NCBI GenBank assembly: GCA_016781705.1
Contig: JADDPV010000257.1
Coordinates: forward strand, 1 to 14,536
DNA: 14,536 nt
DNA from: Rubrobacter sp.
GTDB lineage: Bacteria > Actinomycetota > Rubrobacteria > Rubrobacterales > Rubrobacteraceae
Direction: 5' to 3'
Under the pieces are notes generated by a model that saw only the letters and a list, made by a program, of their open reading frames with translations, was not told the DNA's origin and did not search any database. The position numbers and the translations under genes were made by a program. Of the stretch, positions 12,631 through 14,536 are shown one piece after another. Position 1 is the stretch's first letter; every line of letters begins with the position of its first letter.

Positions 12631-14536
12631 TTGGAACAGCTTGTAGACAATCGGTACCGTATCGGCAGGCCGCTCGGCAGCGGCGGGATGGCGGAGGTTT
12701 ACCTCGCGCACGACGACGTCCTGGACCGGGACGTGGCGCTCAAGGTGATGAGCGGCCGTTACGCCGACGACGAGGAGTTCGTGGAGCGCTTCAAGCGTGA
12801 GGCGCAAAGCGCCGCCGCCCTCTCGCACCCGAACATCGTCTCGATCTACGACCGCGGCGAGGACGCGAGCGACACGTACTACATCGCCATGGAGTACCTG
12901 CCCGGTGGCACCCTGAAGGACAGGATCCTCGAACGAGGCGCCCTCCCACCGGAAACGGCAGCGGCCGTGGCGCTCCAGATCGCCGAGGCGTTGCAGGCCG
13001 CCCATGCCAAGGGCGTCGTCCACCGCGACATAAAGCCCCACAACGTCCTCGTCACCTCCTCGGGCGACGTCAAGGTCGGTGACTTCGGGATCGCGCGCGC
13101 CGCGTCTTCGAGCACGATGACCAAGACGGGCTTCATCCTCGGCACCGCCCACTACATCTCCCCCGAGCAGGCGATGGGCGAGCCGGTCGGACCGCGGAGC
13201 GATCTGTACTCCCTCGGGGTGGTCCTCTACGAGATGCTGACCGGGACGCTCCCGTACGACGCCGAGACGCCGATCGGGATCGCCATGAAGCACGTAAACG
13301 GCTACCTCGCCCCGCCCAAAATCCTCAACCCCACCATCCCCGATGGCATAAACGCCATCACCTGCCGCCTGCTCGCCAAGTCCCCCAACGACCGCTACGC
13401 CGACGCGGGGGAGCTTATCGAGGACCTGGAGCGAGTGCTGGAGGGTTTGTCGCCCTCGAACGACACGACCCGCATGATGATCCACGGGACGAACACGACG
13501 GGCTCCTCGCAGCGCACCACCGCAATGCCGCCCCCGGGCCGGGAGGATTACGGGCGCCGCCGGCGTCGTTGGTTCGTTCCCGTCCTGCTACTTCTCCTGC
13601 TCCTCACCGCGGTCGGCGGCATCGCGTACAGCCAGGTTGGGGGGAACGCCGTCCAGCAGATCCCCGTCCCGAGCCTGGAGAACGCGCGCTCCATAGAAGA
13701 GGCGCAGGCCATCGCCGATGAGTTCAAGGTGGTACCCGGCGCCCGGCGAGAGAGCAGGGAGGTCGTGGGGGCCGTCGTCGAGCAGGACCCGGCCCCCGGG
13801 GAGGAAGCAGCCCGGGGGAGCACCATCACCGTGGACCTCAGCAGCGTTCAGGTGACGGACCTGCCGAACGTGGAGGGCAGGCCCGAGGAAGAAGCTCGGG
13901 ACATCCTCGACGAGGCGGGCTTCGACGTCGAGGTCGAGGTGAGCGAGAGCTCCACTCAGGACGACGGGCGTGTCGTCTCCCAGGACCCGGCCGGCGGCAA
14001 GGGCGAGACCGCCGAGGTCGGCTCCGACGTCGGGATCACGGTCGGGTCCGGCCCCGCTGAGGCGGAGGTGCCGGAGCTGGCCGGCCAGGCCCCCGAGCAG
14101 GCCGCGGCGATCCTCGCAGACGTTGGCCTCGAGCTCGGCGCGCAGGCGGAGGCCCCGAGCGAGAGCGTACCGGCGGGCCAGATCGTCGACCAACAGCCCG
14201 TCTCGGGTACCGAACTGAGGCGTGGGAGCAGCGTAAGCGTCACCGTCAGCACCGGCCCGGATCTCCCGGACCTCTTCCCCATCCCCGACGTGCGCGGACA
14301 GACGGCGGAGACGGCCCAGACGACGCTGTGGAACGCACTGTTCGCCTCCGAGGTCGTGGAGGTCCGGAGCAACCTGCCGGCGGGCACCGTGGTCTCGACG
14401 ATCCCGGCGGCCAACACCCCGACCGACCCCTACGCCGTCACGGTGACCGTAAACGTCAGCTCGGGACCACCTCCGGCCCCCGAACCTCCCCCGCAAGCCG
14501 CGCCGCAGGAAGCGCAACAAGCCGCGCCGCAGGAAG
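12631..14536 (+). CDS. pknB: PASTA-domain Ser/Thr protein kinase PknB (3' end outside the window)
   Basis: A sensor kinase, 635 codons visible, no stop before the window ends. Kinase domain (about 9-270): GSGGMAEVY (16-24), Lys38 in ALKVM, HRDIKPHN with Asp133, DFG 151-153, activation loop STMTKTGF with Thr164/Thr166 at the usual autophosphorylation sites, then GTAHYISPE. A Thr-rich basic juxtamembrane region precedes one membrane helix (314-333). The outer part has four PASTA repeats, at about 346-407, 408-475, 477-545 and a diverged one at 547-612, followed by a Pro/Gln/Ala tail. PASTA domains bind muropeptides or lipid II, so the kinase probably senses wall synthesis. TTG 12631 is the only usable start: an in-frame TAA sits at 12619 and the next ATG is inside the glycine loop. 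Confidence 0.95.
   Translation, partial: MEQLVDNRYRIGRPLGSGGMAEVYLAHDDVLDRDVALKVMSGRYADDEEFVERFKREAQSAAALSHPNIVSIYDRGEDASDTYYIAMEYLPGGTLKDRILERGALPPETAAAVALQIAEALQAAHAKGVVHRDIKPHNVLVTSSGDVKVGDFGIARAASSSTMTKTGFILGTAHYISPEQAMGEPVGPRSDLYSLGVVLYEMLTGTLPYDAETPIGIAMKHVNGYLAPPKILNPTIPDGINAITCRLLAKSPNDRYADAGELIEDLERVLEGLSPSNDTTRMMIHGTNTTGSSQRTTAMPPPGREDYGRRRRRWFVPVLLLLLLLTAVGGIAYSQVGGNAVQQIPVPSLENARSIEEAQAIADEFKVVPGARRESREVVGAVVEQDPAPGEEAARGSTITVDLSSVQVTDLPNVEGRPEEEARDILDEAGFDVEVEVSESSTQDDGRVVSQDPAGGKGETAEVGSDVGITVGSGPAEAEVPELAGQAPEQAAAILADVGLELGAQAEAPSESVPAGQIVDQQPVSGTELRRGSSVSVTVSTGPDLPDLFPIPDVRGQTAETAQTTLWNALFASEVVEVRSNLPAGTVVSTIPAANTPTDPYAVTVTVNVSSGPPPAPEPPPQAAPQEAQQAAPQE
14494..14536 (+). repeat. 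tandem 24-nt repeat in the pknB 3' region
   Basis: Two exact 19-nt copies (14494-14512 and 14518-14536) are separated by five bases, giving a 24-nt period that encodes QAAPQEAQ and then QAAPQE. The repeat is in frame and continues to the window edge, so the total copy number is not visible. It forms the start of the Pro/Gln/Ala-rich C-terminal tail of PknB. Confidence 0.75.

Overview
The window is GC-rich bacterial chromosome that looks actinobacterial, most likely a deep-branching lineage such as Rubrobacter (inferred from gene content and style; no 16S is present). The main evidence is the conserved actinobacterial cell-wall/signalling cluster kinase-fhaA-fhaB-pstP-rodA-pbpA-pknB, together with frequent TTG/GTG starts and a tRNA-Leu with an encoded CCA end. 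I see no insertion sequence, prophage, CRISPR array or rRNA.

Left part (1-3702, all minus strand). From upstream to downstream on that strand: a small pilin-like membrane protein (3702-3196), a gene-poor stretch with one candidate promoter, a FemAB/GNAT-like acyltransferase of the PF04339 'peptidogalycan biosynthesis' family (2850-1693), tRNA-Leu(CAG) with a good extended -10 promoter (1643-1503), a membrane-anchored protein with a CARDB-like C-terminal domain (1476-346), and a stand-alone Lrp/AsnC ligand-binding (RAM) domain protein (332-54) whose ribosome binding site abuts the stop codon of the previous gene.

Middle (3703-5307, plus strand). A divergent intergenic region with a perfect 9-bp inverted repeat precedes a protealysin-like M4 metalloprotease without signal peptide. 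It is followed 19 nt later by a small emfourin-family protein, the known type of protein inhibitor of such proteases. The protease reading frame continues upstream of its first ordinary start codon with family-like sequence, preceded by a good Shine-Dalgarno sequence and an ATC codon.

Right part (5332-14536, plus strand). The cluster begins with an unusual Ser/Thr kinase: a kinase domain with a shortened C-lobe fused to a C-terminal region of about eight or nine membrane segments. Then follow FhaA (DUF3662 + FHA), FhaB (TM + FHA), a PP2C phosphatase with TM and outer domain, a SEDS glycosyltransferase (RodA/FtsW), a class B penicillin-binding protein, and a PASTA-domain kinase (PknB) cut by the window end. 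The genes from fhaA to pbpA are nearly contiguous or overlap. Together they would form a signalling unit in which kinases sense membrane or cell-wall state, FHA proteins bind phospho-threonines, PstP resets the system, and RodA plus PbpA polymerise and cross-link peptidoglycan. Candidate promoters lie exactly at both kinase starts, suggesting leaderless mRNAs, and another lies inside the end of the first kinase, just ahead of fhaA.
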